Below, piece by piece: positions 1-6,494 of a stretch of DNA of 6,494 bases. The first letter of the stretch is position 1; every line of letters starts with the position of its first letter. A model generated the notes under the pieces. The model had not been told where the DNA came from, did not search any database, and saw only the letters and a program-made list of their open reading frames with translations. The stretch is from NCBI GenBank assembly GCA_945896765.1, contig CAMDEL010000089.1:1-6494 (forward strand), given 5' to 3'. Source of the DNA: Singulisphaera sp. GP187 (GTDB lineage Bacteria > Planctomycetota > Phycisphaerae > Phycisphaerales > SM1A02). Both the position numbers and the translations under genes were made by a program.

Positions 1-1325
1 TTGATTGATTCTGTTTGACCTGATGGAACAAGAACAGTGGAGCAACCGCGGCGAATCGCTTCTGCAACCCGTTGGTCGAGCGCTCGAACTGGGCGAATTT
101 CTCCTGACAAACCAACTTCGCCAAGAACTGCGGTCGCGGGAGGAAGCGCGCGCGCCAAATGAGCGCCAGCGATCGATAAGCAAACTGCCAAATCTGCAGC
201 GGGCTCGACGATACGCAAACCACCGGCGACGCTTGCATAAATATCTTGGTCTGCGAGGCGAAGTCCACCATGTTTTTCAAGAACCGCGATCATCATCGAA
301 AGTCGACCGCTGTCCATTCCACTTGCTTTACGTTTGGCACTGCCGAGAAATCCAGCAACTGCGAGCGCCTGAATTTCTGCGAGCAACACGCGACTGCCTG
401 CCATCACTGGCACAATTGCAGTTCCTGGTCTTGCATCCGTTGCATTCGCCGCAGCGAGCGCACTTTCGTCGACTTCGGCCAAGCCTTCGCCAGTCATTTC
501 GAAGAGTCCGATCTCGTGAGTCGAACCAAAGCGATTCTTGCTTGCACGAACGAGGCGGTATGCGTGATGACGATCACCTTCGAACGAGAGAACGACATCA
601 ACAAGATGTTCGAGCAGCTTTGGTCCTGCGAGGTCGCCCTCCTTTGTGACATGGCCAACGATCATCACCACTGTGCCCGTTGTCTTTGCGAATTGCACGA
701 GTTCCATGCAACATCTGCGAAGTTGGGTCATCGATCCCGGCAATGCATCTGCGTCATGTCTGTGGACGAGTTGAATGCTGTCGATGGCAAGCACAGACGC
801 ACGGACTCTGCGTGCTTCGTTGGTGATTCGCGCAACTGAACTTTCTGCGAGGAGGAATAAATTTGCGTCGCGAGTTGCTGATGTCATCTCGCCGAGAATT
901 CGCTCCGCGCGCAACTTGACTTGCTGAGCGCTCTCTTCGCTGCTGGCATAAAGCACACGCTCGCCTCGTGCCGCTAATGCGGAAAACGCCTGCAAAAGCA
1001 GTGTGCTTTTGCCAATTCCAGGATCGCCTCCCACCAAGACCGCGCTGCCTGGAACCAATCCACCTCCGAGCGTTCGATCAAATTCGCTGATGCCTGTTGG
1101 CAATCTTGGCACTTCGAGTGGTGAAATTTCCGCCATCGGCGCGGCGGATGGAGAAACACCATCGATAGCCGATCGAGATGAGTCATCACCTTCTGTGTCG
1201 CTTCCTTGAAATGGTTCGACCGAATCCCATGCTCCGCATTCCACACAACGACCCGCCCAACGCGGAGAGATTGCGCCGCATTCGTTGCAGACGAAACTGG
1301 TTTTGACTTTCGACACGCTTGGCAT
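1..1325 (-). CDS. radA: DNA repair protein RadA (Sms), 3' end cut by window edge
   Basis: RadA is a cytoplasmic RecA-like ATPase that promotes branch migration of recombination intermediates and so supports recombinational repair. The frame is open from the ATG at 1325 to base 1, giving 441 residues; family members have about 450-460, so only a short C-terminal piece is missing. Visible in order: a four-cysteine zinc finger (C13, C16, C27, C30, with the typical CxECGAxSPRWAGRC pattern); a Ser/Asp-rich linker at about 36-70; Walker A GGDPGIGKST at 99-108; YASSEES at 126-132; a Walker B-like strand ending in IDSIQ (181-185); GHVTKEGDLAGPKLLEH at 224-240; the RadA signature KNRFG at 263-267; and a Lon-protease-like C-terminal domain with GGLRIVEPAADLA. 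All key motifs are intact. The ATG at 1325 is the only plausible start: an in-frame TGA lies about ten codons upstream with no ATG, GTG or TTG between. No Shine-Dalgarno or convincing promoter is visible in the 48 bases between the upstream terminator and the start. Confidence 0.97.
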   Translation of the reverse strand, partial: MPSVSKVKTSFVCNECGAISPRWAGRCVECGAWDSVEPFQGSDTEGDDSSRSAIDGVSPSAAPMAEISPLEVPRLPTGISEFDRTLGGGLVPGSAVLVGGDPGIGKSTLLLQAFSALAARGERVLYASSEESAQQVKLRAERILGEMTSATRDANLFLLAESSVARITNEARRVRASVLAIDSIQLVHRHDADALPGSMTQLRRCCMELVQFAKTTGTVVMIVGHVTKEGDLAGPKLLEHLVDVVLSFEGDRHHAYRLVRASKNRFGSTHEIGLFEMTGEGLAEVDESALAAANATDARPGTAIVPVMAGSRVLLAEIQALAVAGFLGSAKRKASGMDSGRLSMMIAVLEKHGGLRLADQDIYASVAGGLRIVEPAADLAVCLSIAGAHLARALPPATAVLGEVGLSGEIRPVRALDQRVAEAIRRGCSTVLVPSGQTESI

Positions 1326-1373
1326 TCTATGTCCGATTGAGCCGAATTCACCGATTCAAGAAAAAGCGCAGGC

Positions 1374-1420
1374 AAAAAAAACGCAGGCGCCGGTCGAGTC
1401 GGAGTTCGGTCGGCGCCTGC
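1374..1420 (-). terminator. Rho-independent terminator after the carB-nuoH-small ORF unit
   Basis: Read on the minus strand, GCAGGCGCCG (1420-1411) and CGGCGCCTGC (1392-1383) form a perfect 10-bp GC-rich stem around an 18-base loop. One G (1382) and eight T (1381-1374) follow. On the plus strand the hairpin is followed by AGAGAAAC, so the signal works only in the minus direction. It lies 84 bases past the stop of the small ORF and 48 bases before the radA ATG, so it most simply ends the upstream transcript. The distal arm and T-tract are partly repeated just downstream (GCCTGCGC then five T, minus strand 1373-1361). Confidence 0.87.
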
Positions 1421-1446
1421 AGAGAAACACAAAAGATATTCGGTCA

Positions 1447-1468
1447 TGTGGCGCTGCAATACGCCACA
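1447..1468 (-). other. Small inverted repeat in the 3' untranslated region
   Basis: TGTGGCG at 1447-1453 is the exact reverse complement of CGCCACA at 1462-1468, with an 8-base loop between. This makes a 7-bp hairpin that would sit in the transcript between the small ORF stop (1505) and the terminator (1420). No T-tract follows on either strand, so it is not a terminator by itself. It may protect the 3' end of the mRNA or be chance. Apart from this hairpin and the terminator, I see nothing identifiable in 1326-1504. Confidence 0.35.
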
Positions 1469-1504
1469 AGCGAACTGTAACCGATGATGATGGGAAAACG
1501 CAAG

Positions 1505-1717
1505 TCAGCGCATGAGGTGTCGCATGCGAGCGACCCACGCGCCATACTCCAACATTGCATGCAGACGAGCGCCGCGTGAGATCGAAGATGAGTTCAAACC
1601 GAAAGCAGTTTCATCGCGCCATTTCCAATATCTGCTGCGCATACGAAACTTCGAAGACAACGCCAATCGTGCGAGGGCGAAGATCGAGCGCAGAATGTCG
1701 AGGAAGGAAAGGCGCAC
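1505..1717 (-). CDS. Small basic protein of unknown function
   Basis: This is a 70-residue ORF that I cannot assign to a named family. It starts with GTG (1717-1715) three bases after the nuoH TGA, in the same reading frame as nuoH, and ends in TGA at 1505. Residues 3-22 are mostly hydrophobic with Arg10 and Arg17 and could form an amphipathic or membrane-surface helix. The centre has an aromatic-rich stretch, RYWKWRDETAFG (29-40), and the C-terminal part has LEYGAWVARMRHL (56-68). It has 14 Lys/Arg against 4 Asp/Glu, so it is strongly basic. Support for coding: it fits tightly between nuoH and the terminator, lies on the same strand, and its Trp/Tyr-bearing blocks look like conserved protein rather than a random frame. 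Against: GTG start, no Shine-Dalgarno, short length, and an overlapping antisense open frame. From memory it resembles short planctomycete proteins with a YWxWRxETAFG-like motif; that is recollection, not a search result. Confidence 0.6.
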   Translation of the reverse strand: MRLSFLDILRSIFALARLALSSKFRMRSRYWKWRDETAFGLNSSSISRGARLHAMLEYGAWVARMRHLMR

Positions 1718-1720
1718 GGA

Positions 1721-3058
1721 TCAGTGGATGGACATCGTCCCTTGACGAGGATCTGGAATCGCTGCATCGTTGAGAGCGATGGGATGAGTTGATGCTGTGA
1801 CCACCCGTTCGTCTGGAAGTGGCGAGAATCGACTGCCGATGATTGGAATGCGGCGATTTGGACTCTCTTGACGGGGCATAAATGGAAAGGCAATCCAAAT
1901 GATCGCCAAGCATGCGCCCGTTGCAATCCACATATACTGCGTGATGCCGTAATAGGTCATGACTGCTGCAGATGCCAAGAGCAGAATCGAGACGGGGATC
2001 ATCCCCTGCCATGCGAGTTTCATCAGTTGATCGAAGCGGAATCGCGGCAGAGTCCAACGAATTGCCATGGTGAAAGAGACCATAAATGCCGTCTTTCCAA
2101 GCATGATTGCCATTTGCAGAAGGATCAAGCCGATTCCTCCAACAAGCGGAAGATCCCAATTCCAACTTGCAGGAACGAGACCGCCAAATGGATTCACGCT
2201 CCATCCGCCGAGGAAAAGCAATGCGAAGAAGGCCGACCCTGTGATGACGTGGAAATATTCTGCGAGGAAAAACATTGCGAAGCGCATCGACGAATATTCG
2301 GTGTGGAATCCACCGACCAATTCGCTCTCTGCTTCGGCAAGATCGAATGGCGCACGATTCGATTCTGCCAACATGCATGTATAGAAGAGGATCGCAGCGA
2401 GAGGTTGCTGAACCACATTCCAACTGAACTGCTGTTGATGGGTGATGATGGCGTAAGGCTCGAGCGATCCAGTGATCAAGATCACACACAGCAGGCAAAG
2501 CCCCATTGGGATTTCGTATGAAATCATTTGCGCACTTGCGCGAAGTCCGCCGAGGAATGAAAACTTGCTGTTACTGGCCCAACCGCCGAGCGCGACTCCG
2601 TAGACGCCAAGACTGGTGACGGCGATCAGATAGATCACGCCAACATTCAGATTTGCGCCGACAACTTTCACAAGCGATGGACCAATACCCAGAAATGATG
2701 TGATCGCCGAAGGGAGCGAACCGAGATCGAGAATTCCGCCCCAAGGGATGATCACGAATGCGGCCATTGCAGGAATAATGGTTAGTCCTGGACCAAGCGT
2801 GAACAGCACTGCATCCGCACCATGCGGAGTGTGCTCTTCCTTCATGATGAATTTCAATCCGTCAGCGATTGGTTGCAGTAATCCTTTGGGACCAACGCGA
2901 TTTGGGCCAACACGATCTTGCATCCACGCGCTCAGTTTGCGTTCCAACATAACGCCGTATGCGCAGCCGCCAAGAAGCACGTGAAGCATCACAACGATGA
3001 CAATTACATTTACGATCAGTTGGGGGATGCCGCCAGTCAGTGGAATGATGCTGTTCAT
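1721..3058 (-). CDS. nuoH: NADH-quinone oxidoreductase subunit H (complex I, ND1 homologue)
   Basis: NuoH is the inner-membrane subunit that, with the hydrophilic arm, forms the quinone chamber of complex I and couples quinone reduction to proton translocation. The 445-residue protein shows the family signatures: ERKLSAWMQDRVGPNRVGPKG (39-59, here split as ERKLSAWMQDRVGP plus NRVGPKG), LQPIADGLKF (61-70), GGLRASAQMISYE (170-182), the acidic loop AESNRAPFDLAEAESELVGG (231-250) followed by FHTEYSS, and RWTLPRFRFDQLMKLAW (334-350). Hydrophobic segments run through the protein (for example 12-35, 88-107, 139-159, 183-197, 258-285, 306-331, 352-370). It is longer than the usual 325-350 residues because of a segment at about 108-132, an extra hydrophobic segment at 376-393, and a polar, Pro-rich tail at 394-445. 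The ATG at 3058 is fixed by an in-frame TAG five codons upstream. There is no Shine-Dalgarno. It follows carB by 37 bases; no other nuo gene is adjacent, which is unusual because nuoH commonly lies between nuoG and nuoI. Confidence 0.98.
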   Translation of the reverse strand: MNSIIPLTGGIPQLIVNVIVIVVMLHVLLGGCAYGVMLERKLSAWMQDRVGPNRVGPKGLLQPIADGLKFIMKEEHTPHGADAVLFTLGPGLTIIPAMAAFVIIPWGGILDLGSLPSAITSFLGIGPSLVKVVGANLNVGVIYLIAVTSLGVYGVALGGWASNSKFSFLGGLRASAQMISYEIPMGLCLLCVILITGSLEPYAIITHQQQFSWNVVQQPLAAILFYTCMLAESNRAPFDLAEAESELVGGFHTEYSSMRFAMFFLAEYFHVITGSAFFALLFLGGWSVNPFGGLVPASWNWDLPLVGGIGLILLQMAIMLGKTAFMVSFTMAIRWTLPRFRFDQLMKLAWQGMIPVSILLLASAAVMTYYGITQYMWIATGACLAIIWIAFPFMPRQESPNRRIPIIGSRFSPLPDERVVTASTHPIALNDAAIPDPRQGTMSIH

Positions 3059-3095
3059 GAGTACCGAAGTCTAGCGTTGCTTCGAAAAGTGTCGA

Positions 3096-6000
3096 TCAGA
3101 CGTTCATTGTTGGAGCGGCCACAGGCAAAGCTGGCCGAGCGAGATGCGGGAAATAATCCTGAATTGCACAGACATCCCACGCACCGATTTGCAAGGCGGA
3201 AATTGCCTGAACTGCTGCACGAGCGCCTGCCACTGTCGTCATGATCGGCGTTCCAGAACGCACGGAACCTGCGCGAATGCGACCTTCATCTGTGTGCGCG
3301 CCCTTGCGAGTGGGAGTATTAATAATCAGCACGATTTCGCCAGAGCGGATGAGATCTAGGACGTTTGGTCGTTGACCTTCTGCAATCTTTGGCACAAGTT
3401 CTGATTTCACGCCATTGTTTGCAAGGTATTCGTGCGTTCCGCGACTGCAAATCAGCGTGAACCCAGCTGCAATAAGACTGCGTGCGATGTCGATCGCAGC
3501 GCGCTTGTCGCTTTCGCGCACTGAAAGGAAAACTTTACCGCTTGTCGGCAGCATCACACCCGCTGCCATCTGCGCCTTTGCGAATGCGACGGGGAGGGAA
3601 CGATCCGCGCCCATCACCTCGCCGGTCGAGCGCATTTCTGGACCGAGGATCACATCGACGCCTGGAAACTTTGCGAAAGGGAAAACCGATTCCTTCACAG
3701 AGAAGAAATTTGCGTCTGCGGTTTCGTGAATATTCAATTGATCCAAGGATGCTCCCATCATCACCTTGGCAGCAACGCGTGCCCACGAAACTCCCTTTGC
3801 CTTGCTGACAAATGGTGCGGTGCGTGAAGCACGAGGATTGACTTCCAAGATGTACAGCACGTCGTCCTTGCATGCCATCTGCACATTCATCAATCCGCGC
3901 ACCTTCAGTCGCTTGGCGAGTGCGCGCGCTTGAGTGGCAACTCGATCAACCATTGATTTCGGCAGGGAATAAGGTGGAATTGTGCATGTCGAATCGCCCG
4001 AATGAATACCGGCTTCTTCGATATGTTCCATCACGCCGCAGACCACAGCTCTGGATTCGCTGGCGTGAAGAGTGATGGCCGATGATCGACTCTCTTCGTT
4101 TGGAATGAAGTCAGAAACAACATCGACATCGATTTCGATTGCATCTGAAAGAAAACGATCGATGAGAATCGGACGATCAGCGAGTTCGCTGACATCGACC
4201 GCTTCGGACATATATCGCTTCAAACTCGTTTCATCGAAGCATGTTTCCATACCGCGACCACCGAGGACATACGACGGACGAACAAGCACGGGATATCCGA
4301 TGCGCTGCGCGATTTGCAGTGCGTCGTTCAAGCTGCGCGCAATTCCACTTGGAGGTTGATTCATGCCGAGTTCTTCCAGCATCGCCTTGAATCGATCACG
4401 ATCTTCAGCCAAGTCGATCGAGTCGATGCCCGTGCCGATCAGCGGTACTCCAGCGGCGTGAAGTCCATGCGCAAGATTGAGCGGCGTTTGTCCGCCGAAT
4501 TGCACGATGACGCCAGCGACTCCACCTGAGCGATTCTTCACGTCGACACCGCCGCCATTCAGTCGTTCGATCACATTCAATACATCTTCGAGGGTCAGCG
4601 GTTCAAAGAAGAGAAGATCGCTGGTGTCATAATCGGTTGAGACCGTTTCAGGATTCGAGTTGATCATCACGCTCTCGAAGCCCATATCAGCGCAGGCGAA
4701 TGCGGCTTGGCAGCAGCAATAATCGAATTCGATTCCTTGACCGATTCGATTTGGACCGCCGCCAAGAATGATGATCTTCGGGCGAGGCGAGATTCGAATT
4801 TCGTCGTCGACAACAGCGATTCCAGCGTTGAATACGGGCGTTTCATATGTGGAATAGAAGTATGGAGTGACGGCTTCAAATTCTGCTGCGCATGTATCGA
4901 CCAATTTGAAGACGGGTTCAACTTTCAATCGCTTGCGATGCGCTCGCACGGCGAGAATATTTTTCGTCGAGATGCTGCCCATATAGAGGAATGCCAACTG
5001 CGCATCGGAATATCCGAATTGCTTTGCTCGGCGAAGCGAGTCTGCGGGGAGATCTTCCAATCGATCGACCGCGCAGAGAACATCTTCGAACTCCACAAGT
5101 TGCTTGAGCTGATCGACGAACCATCTGTCATATCCAGTTGATTGCGCAACTTGTTCGATGGTCCATCCCATCTTCAATGCATACCGAACGAAATACAGTC
5201 GCCCCTGACTTGGCACCGTCAACTTGCGGCGCAAAAGTTCTTCGGGAATCGGCCAAACTGGCAGAGATCCGTCCGCCAATTCCTTTTTCGCTGCACGACG
5301 ACCTGCAAGCCACTTGTCATTCGCATCGAGTCCGAATCCAAATCGCTTGACTTCCATCGAGCGAATTGCTTTTTGCAACGCCTCTTTGAATGTGCGACCG
5401 ATTGACATCGCCTCGCCAACGCTCTTCATTTGCGTGGTCAGCGTTTCGTCGGCTTCAGGGAACTTTTCGAATGTCCACCGCGGCATCTTCACCACGACAT
5501 AATCGATCGATGGCTCGAAGCATGCGCTCGTCGACCCTGTGATGTCATTGCGCAATTCGTCGAGCGAATATCCCACCGCCAATTTTGCGGCGATGCGCGC
5601 GATAGGAAATCCTGTTGCCTTTGACGCGAGCGCAGATGATCGCGAAACGCGCGGGTTCATCTCGACAACAACCATCTGACCATTCGCAGGATTGATTGCG
5701 AATTGCACATTGGATCCGCCCGTATCAACGCCGACAGATCGCATGATTGCGAAGGATGCGTCGCGCATCCGTTGATATTCGCGGTCAGTCAGTGTCTGAA
5801 TCGGTGCGACCGTGATCGAATCGCCCGTGTGCACGCCCATCGCGTCGATATTTTCGATCGAACAAACAACGATGCAATTGTCTTTGTGATCTCGAACAAC
5901 TTCAAGTTCGTATTCCTTCCATCCAAGTGCACTTTGGTCGATGAGCACTTGACCAATCATGCTGGCGGAAAGTCCGCGACGAATGATGTCCTCGAACTCT

Positions 6001-6494
6001 TCCAAGTTGTATGCGATGCCACCACCGCTGCCGCCAAGCGTGAACGCAGGACGAATGATCGCTGGCAAGCCGATCTCTTCCAGAAACACACGCGCGTCTT
6101 CGATGTTTGTAACGGTCTTCGAATGCGGCTGATGCAATCCAAGTCGACGAACGATTTCTCGAAACGCTTCGCGATCTTCCGCGCGGCGAATCGCCTCACG
6201 TGATGCGCCGATCATTTCGACGCCATACTTTTCAAGAATGCCGCGGTCGTGCAGCACGCACGCGCAGTTCAACGCGGTCTGTCCCCCAATGGTTGGAAGG
6301 ACCGCATCAATTGGATGACCAATGGATTTCTCTTTGGCGAAAATTCTCTCGACTGCTTCTGGCGTGATTGGTTCGATATATGTTCGATCGCTCAACGCGG
6401 GATCGGTCATAATCGTTGCAGGATTCGAATTGACCAGCACGACGCGATACCCTTCCTCCCGCAGAGCTTTGCATGCTTGCGTTCCTGAATAGTC
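3096..6494 (-). CDS. carB: Carbamoyl-phosphate synthase large subunit, 5' end cut by window edge
   Basis: CarB uses ammonia delivered by CarA, bicarbonate and two ATP to make carbamoyl phosphate for pyrimidine and arginine synthesis. The 1132 visible residues begin at DYSGTQACKALREEG, matching E. coli CarB from about residue 27; the start codon and the first 26 or so residues lie beyond 6494. Counting from the first visible residue, the first ATP-grasp half shows TIGGQTALN (68-76), RPAFTLGGSGGG (148-159), MGVHTGDS (219-226) and EMNPRVSRSSAL (278-289). The second half shows GGGPNRIGQGIEFDY (578-592), NPETVSTDYDTSD (614-626), RPSYVLGGRGME (739-750), IHSGDS (830-835) and EVNPRASR (884-891). An MGS-like regulatory domain follows from about 985 (SVRESDK; GTHEY; VPKIAEG, keeping a Lys where E. 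coli has an effector-binding Lys). Both halves are intact. The full protein would be near 1158 residues against 1073 in E. coli, owing to extra segments at about 388-438, 649-660 and 795-816 and a longer tail. carA is not in the window. It is probably cotranscribed with nuoH. Confidence 0.98.
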   Translation of the reverse strand, partial: DYSGTQACKALREEGYRVVLVNSNPATIMTDPALSDRTYIEPITPEAVERIFAKEKSIGHPIDAVLPTIGGQTALNCACVLHDRGILEKYGVEMIGASREAIRRAEDREAFREIVRRLGLHQPHSKTVTNIEDARVFLEEIGLPAIIRPAFTLGGSGGGIAYNLEEFEDIIRRGLSASMIGQVLIDQSALGWKEYELEVVRDHKDNCIVVCSIENIDAMGVHTGDSITVAPIQTLTDREYQRMRDASFAIMRSVGVDTGGSNVQFAINPANGQMVVVEMNPRVSRSSALASKATGFPIARIAAKLAVGYSLDELRNDITGSTSACFEPSIDYVVVKMPRWTFEKFPEADETLTTQMKSVGEAMSIGRTFKEALQKAIRSMEVKRFGFGLDANDKWLAGRRAAKKELADGSLPVWPIPEELLRRKLTVPSQGRLYFVRYALKMGWTIEQVAQSTGYDRWFVDQLKQLVEFEDVLCAVDRLEDLPADSLRRAKQFGYSDAQLAFLYMGSISTKNILAVRAHRKRLKVEPVFKLVDTCAAEFEAVTPYFYSTYETPVFNAGIAVVDDEIRISPRPKIIILGGGPNRIGQGIEFDYCCCQAAFACADMGFESVMINSNPETVSTDYDTSDLLFFEPLTLEDVLNVIERLNGGGVDVKNRSGGVAGVIVQFGGQTPLNLAHGLHAAGVPLIGTGIDSIDLAEDRDRFKAMLEELGMNQPPSGIARSLNDALQIAQRIGYPVLVRPSYVLGGRGMETCFDETSLKRYMSEAVDVSELADRPILIDRFLSDAIEIDVDVVSDFIPNEESRSSAITLHASESRAVVCGVMEHIEEAGIHSGDSTCTIPPYSLPKSMVDRVATQARALAKRLKVRGLMNVQMACKDDVLYILEVNPRASRTAPFVSKAKGVSWARVAAKVMMGASLDQLNIHETADANFFSVKESVFPFAKFPGVDVILGPEMRSTGEVMGADRSLPVAFAKAQMAAGVMLPTSGKVFLSVRESDKRAAIDIARSLIAAGFTLICSRGTHEYLANNGVKSELVPKIAEGQRPNVLDLIRSGEIVLIINTPTRKGAHTDEGRIRAGSVRSGTPIMTTVAGARAAVQAISALQIGAWDVCAIQDYFPHLARPALPVAAPTMNV

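Noticed and set aside
5..839. Plus-strand open frames at 5-649 and 246-839
   Set aside because: They lie antisense to radA, whose motifs are continuous on the minus strand, and their translations look compositionally random.
974..1459. 161-codon minus-strand open frame running from upstream of the terminator into radA
   Set aside because: It reads out of frame through the terminator hairpin and the radA N-terminus and shows no recognisable protein features.
1326..1465. Possible radA promoters: TTGAAT at 1359-1354, TAGAAT overlapping the ATG, and TTGCAG with TATCTT upstream of the hairpin
   Set aside because: The spacings (24 and 15 bases) or the matches are poor, and one -10 candidate overlaps the start codon. 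None is good enough to annotate.
1512..1773. Two plus-strand open frames antisense to the small ORF (1512-1745 and 1555-1773)
   Set aside because: Arg-rich, no start context, no conserved-looking blocks, and they run into the antisense of nuoH. The minus-strand frame fits the operon better, though this cannot be settled from sequence alone.
1611..2521. Long open frames overlapping nuoH (minus 1611-2498, plus 1868-2521)
   Set aside because: They are shadows of nuoH in other frames; the real nuoH frame carries the family motifs throughout.
3065..3084. Inverted repeat CGAAG / CTTCG in the carB-nuoH gap
   Set aside because: The stem is only 5 bp with a 10-base loop and no T-tract, so it is weak and probably chance.
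5703..6203. 166-codon plus-strand open frame inside carB
   Set aside because: It is antisense to the first ATP-grasp half of CarB and has no recognisable features.
6438..6440. GTG at 6440 as the carB start codon
   Set aside because: The frame stays open to the window edge and encodes the conserved CarB residues DYSGTQACKALREEG upstream of it, so the true start lies outside the window.
1..6494. Frequent GATTCG/CGAATC and CGATCG words across the window
   Set aside because: They fall inside coding sequence at varied spacing and look like codon preference, not a repeat array or a site-specific motif.

Overview
The window holds ordinary housekeeping genes, all on the minus strand. From right to left (the direction of transcription) they are carB (carbamoyl-phosphate synthase large subunit, 5' end cut by the window edge), nuoH (membrane subunit of respiratory complex I), a small basic ORF of unknown function, an intrinsic terminator, and radA (DNA repair/recombination ATPase, 3' end cut by the window edge). 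I see no RNA gene, mobile element, CRISPR array or plus-strand gene.

The organism is probably a member of the Planctomycetota, perhaps Phycisphaerae-like. This is inferred from the wording of the NuoH, RadA and CarB proteins as I remember these families. It also fits a long CarB with extra segments, an isolated nuoH, and the lack of Shine-Dalgarno sequences in front of all three visible starts. Base composition looks moderate, slightly above half G+C by eye. No database search was run, so the taxonomy is tentative.

Layout. Positions 3096-6494 are carB. A 37-bp gap with no terminator leads to nuoH (1721-3058). Three bases after the nuoH stop, in the same frame, a GTG opens a 70-codon ORF (1505-1717). 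The intergenic region 1326-1504 holds a 7-bp hairpin and then a strong rho-independent terminator (10-bp perfect stem plus eight U) that ends this transcription unit. radA (1-1325) begins 48 bases past the terminator's T-tract.

The genes do not form one pathway. CarB makes carbamoyl phosphate for pyrimidine and arginine synthesis, NuoH carries quinone reduction and proton pumping in complex I, and RadA helps branch migration in recombination. The most notable points are the lone nuoH behind carB, the conserved-looking small ORF abutting it, and a partly duplicated terminator end before radA. I found no convincing novel system.
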